A DNA stretch of 64,000 bases from NCBI GenBank assembly GCA_014529385.2, contig CM043953.1, positions 93,189,342 to 93,253,341 of the forward strand, read 5' to 3'. The position numbers and the translations under genes were made by a program. This DNA is from Adiantum capillus-veneris (Eukaryota > Streptophyta > Polypodiopsida > Polypodiales > Pteridaceae). Positions 62,795-64,000 of the stretch are shown here, piece by piece. Positions within the stretch are counted from its first letter, which is position 1; each line of letters starts with the position of its first letter. A model generated the notes under the pieces. That model did no database searches. It was given only the letters and a program-made list of their open reading frames with translations, and was not told the origin of the DNA.

Positions 62795-62968
62795 TTTTAT
62801 TTATTTATTTATATGTGTGTGTTTATGTACGTAAGTAGTTCTTCAACTCGGTAAAGTGTTTTTAAGTACTTGTTTATACAATATATATAGTTATTTATAC
62901 GTGTGTGTTTATGTACGTATGCAGTTCTTCAACTCAGTAAAGTGTTCTTAATTACTATTTTATATGCA
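62795..62968 (+). repeat. 87-bp tandem duplication
   Basis: gtttatgtacgta...agttcttcaactc is repeated at 62821 and 62908 with few differences. The surroundings are AT-rich. Confidence 0.85.
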
Positions 62969-63540
62969 AGAGTCTATGCGTGTTTCATTACTTTGAGGTC
63001 TTCACCCAAACAAGTACAACCATCAATATTTTTTAGATTCCTAGTTTCAAATTGGCTTATTAGGCATTCATCCTTGTTTGCAACAACACCTACATGGACA
63101 TGAAAGTATATTCTACCAAAAGTAGGGTAAATACTAAAGACATGCTCATCTTTTTCTTGCATTATATAAAAAACTCACATAGATTTTCTTTACATTTTTA
63201 GCTTTCAAACAGCTTGTAGTTACATTTGACGGTTCAGTTTAGCTACAAGATATCAACAATACCCTAAATTATGACAGATCTTGAAGATGTGTTAGTAGAC
63301 CAGGCCGATTAAAAGTATCACAGCTACTTCAATAATAATAAGTCAGACAGAGACATATGAATTATTCTCGCCAAGGCACTGAAGAGTGGAACACCATCAT
63401 ATAGTTAAAATAAGCATCATATAATTAAAATAAGTTGTTTACATGATTACGTAGGGAATCAAACCTGCACACACACACACACAGTACAACTTGCATCACA
63501 CTAGTACAATTTATCATGTGCTAGTGCATAATTATTTAAA
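62969..63540. other. Gene-free stretch
   Basis: AT-rich unique sequence with a small (CA)n at about 63468-63483. No supported feature. Confidence 0.55.
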
Positions 63541-63547
63541 TCTTGCC

Positions 63548-63904
63548 TCAATCTTCTACCACATTAGAGCCAGAGATGTCGACCAGGTTGATTGTGCGTT
63601 TGCAGACAAGCAAATGGTCAATCTTCGCCTGTAAAGTGGCCCTTCGAGAGCTATCTATGTACCCCCATGTCTTCCACTTTCCCAGAGCTTCTCGCATTGT
63701 CTCAAAGCCATCATTGAGTTCCTGGTCTCCGGTGTTGCGAGCACGATTAAGGTGGTTGAACATCCGGATTACCTTGTTTGTGTCACGCTCTCTTTGTGTA
63801 AACGTCTTCTTTTCTTCAAGGGGTGCGTTGGGGGGGAGTTTGTGAAGCTCTTCATGGATTTTTGCAACTACCTCATTACCAGTACTAGCATATCCTATAG
63901 GCAT
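63548..63904 (-). CDS. Hypothetical protein or last exon, unrecognised
   Basis: 118 codons open from an ATG at 63904 (MPIGYASTGNEVVAKIHEEL) to TGA at 63548. Charged, helical-looking content (EEKKTFTQRERDTNKVIRMF, FETMREALGKWKTWGYIDSS) suggests a genuine coding segment. The true start may lie upstream, beyond an intron or the window end. No family is recognised. Confidence 0.45.
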   Translation of the reverse strand: MPIGYASTGNEVVAKIHEELHKLPPNAPLEEKKTFTQRERDTNKVIRMFNHLNRARNTGDQELNDGFETMREALGKWKTWGYIDSSRRATLQAKIDHLLVCKRTINLVDISGSNVVED

Positions 63905-64000
63905 TGTATAAGTACAGGGAAAATGAAAAAATCTCTCTTGATTAGCACCTTCGATTCACTTGTGCAACATATGGTGCTTGCCTTGTAACATTTATATAGG

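Overview
The window is eukaryotic nuclear DNA, almost certainly from a land plant. It has GT-AG introns, a plant A-type cytochrome P450, Ty3/gypsy retrotransposons whose primer binding sites match the plant initiator-Met tRNA, and very dense (CT/GA)n and (TG/CA)n microsatellites. That mix would suit a fern or another non-seed plant with a large genome, but the species cannot be fixed from the sequence. It is a repeat-dominated region in which only one gene, the P450, reads intact from start to stop.

Layout. (1) 1-9583: short tandem duplications, then a decayed Ty3/gypsy element (about 4340-8339) with a clear 3' LTR. (2) 9584-21577: a 12-kb element bounded by 33-bp terminal inverted repeats. 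It holds four intron-containing genes in alternating orientation: A (+, unknown), B (-, histone H3-like domain followed by a C48/ULP1-type protease domain and an FCP1/HAD-phosphatase-like domain in one spliced frame), C (+, unknown) and D (-, putative RNase H-fold/DDE-type transposase). A 935-bp relative with the same ends sits at 38370-39304 inside a retrotransposon, so these ends have been mobile. (3) 21578-34496: the P450 gene (23913-31891), with a 6.5-kb intron full of repeats including an inverted pair of about 850-bp elements, then foldback and tandem-repeat DNA. (4) 34497-50600: three LTR retrotransposons, one reverse (34497-42470), one forward (42471-47876) and one small-LTR element (from 47877) inserted in the second. 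(5) 50600-57150: a short unknown ORF grading into a 21-bp minisatellite, a gypsy protease fragment, a MULE-like transposase pseudogene (minus strand), a roughly 300-bp palindrome and CA-rich satellite. (6) 57158-62022: a 15-exon gene joining a ParB-like domain to a circularly permuted (beta-class) DNA methyltransferase-like domain, broken by a reverse gypsy fragment and flanked on both sides by a shared repeat. (7) 62023-64000: tandem repeats and one unknown ORF.

The two most unusual objects are the TIR element with its H3/ULP1/FCP1 fusion, and the ParB-methyltransferase gene. In both, exon phases fit at nearly every junction, so the gene models rest on more than open frames. Both copies carry nonsense codons or frameshifts and look like decayed members of families whose intact copies would lie elsewhere. 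All family names come from motif reading only; no database search was run.
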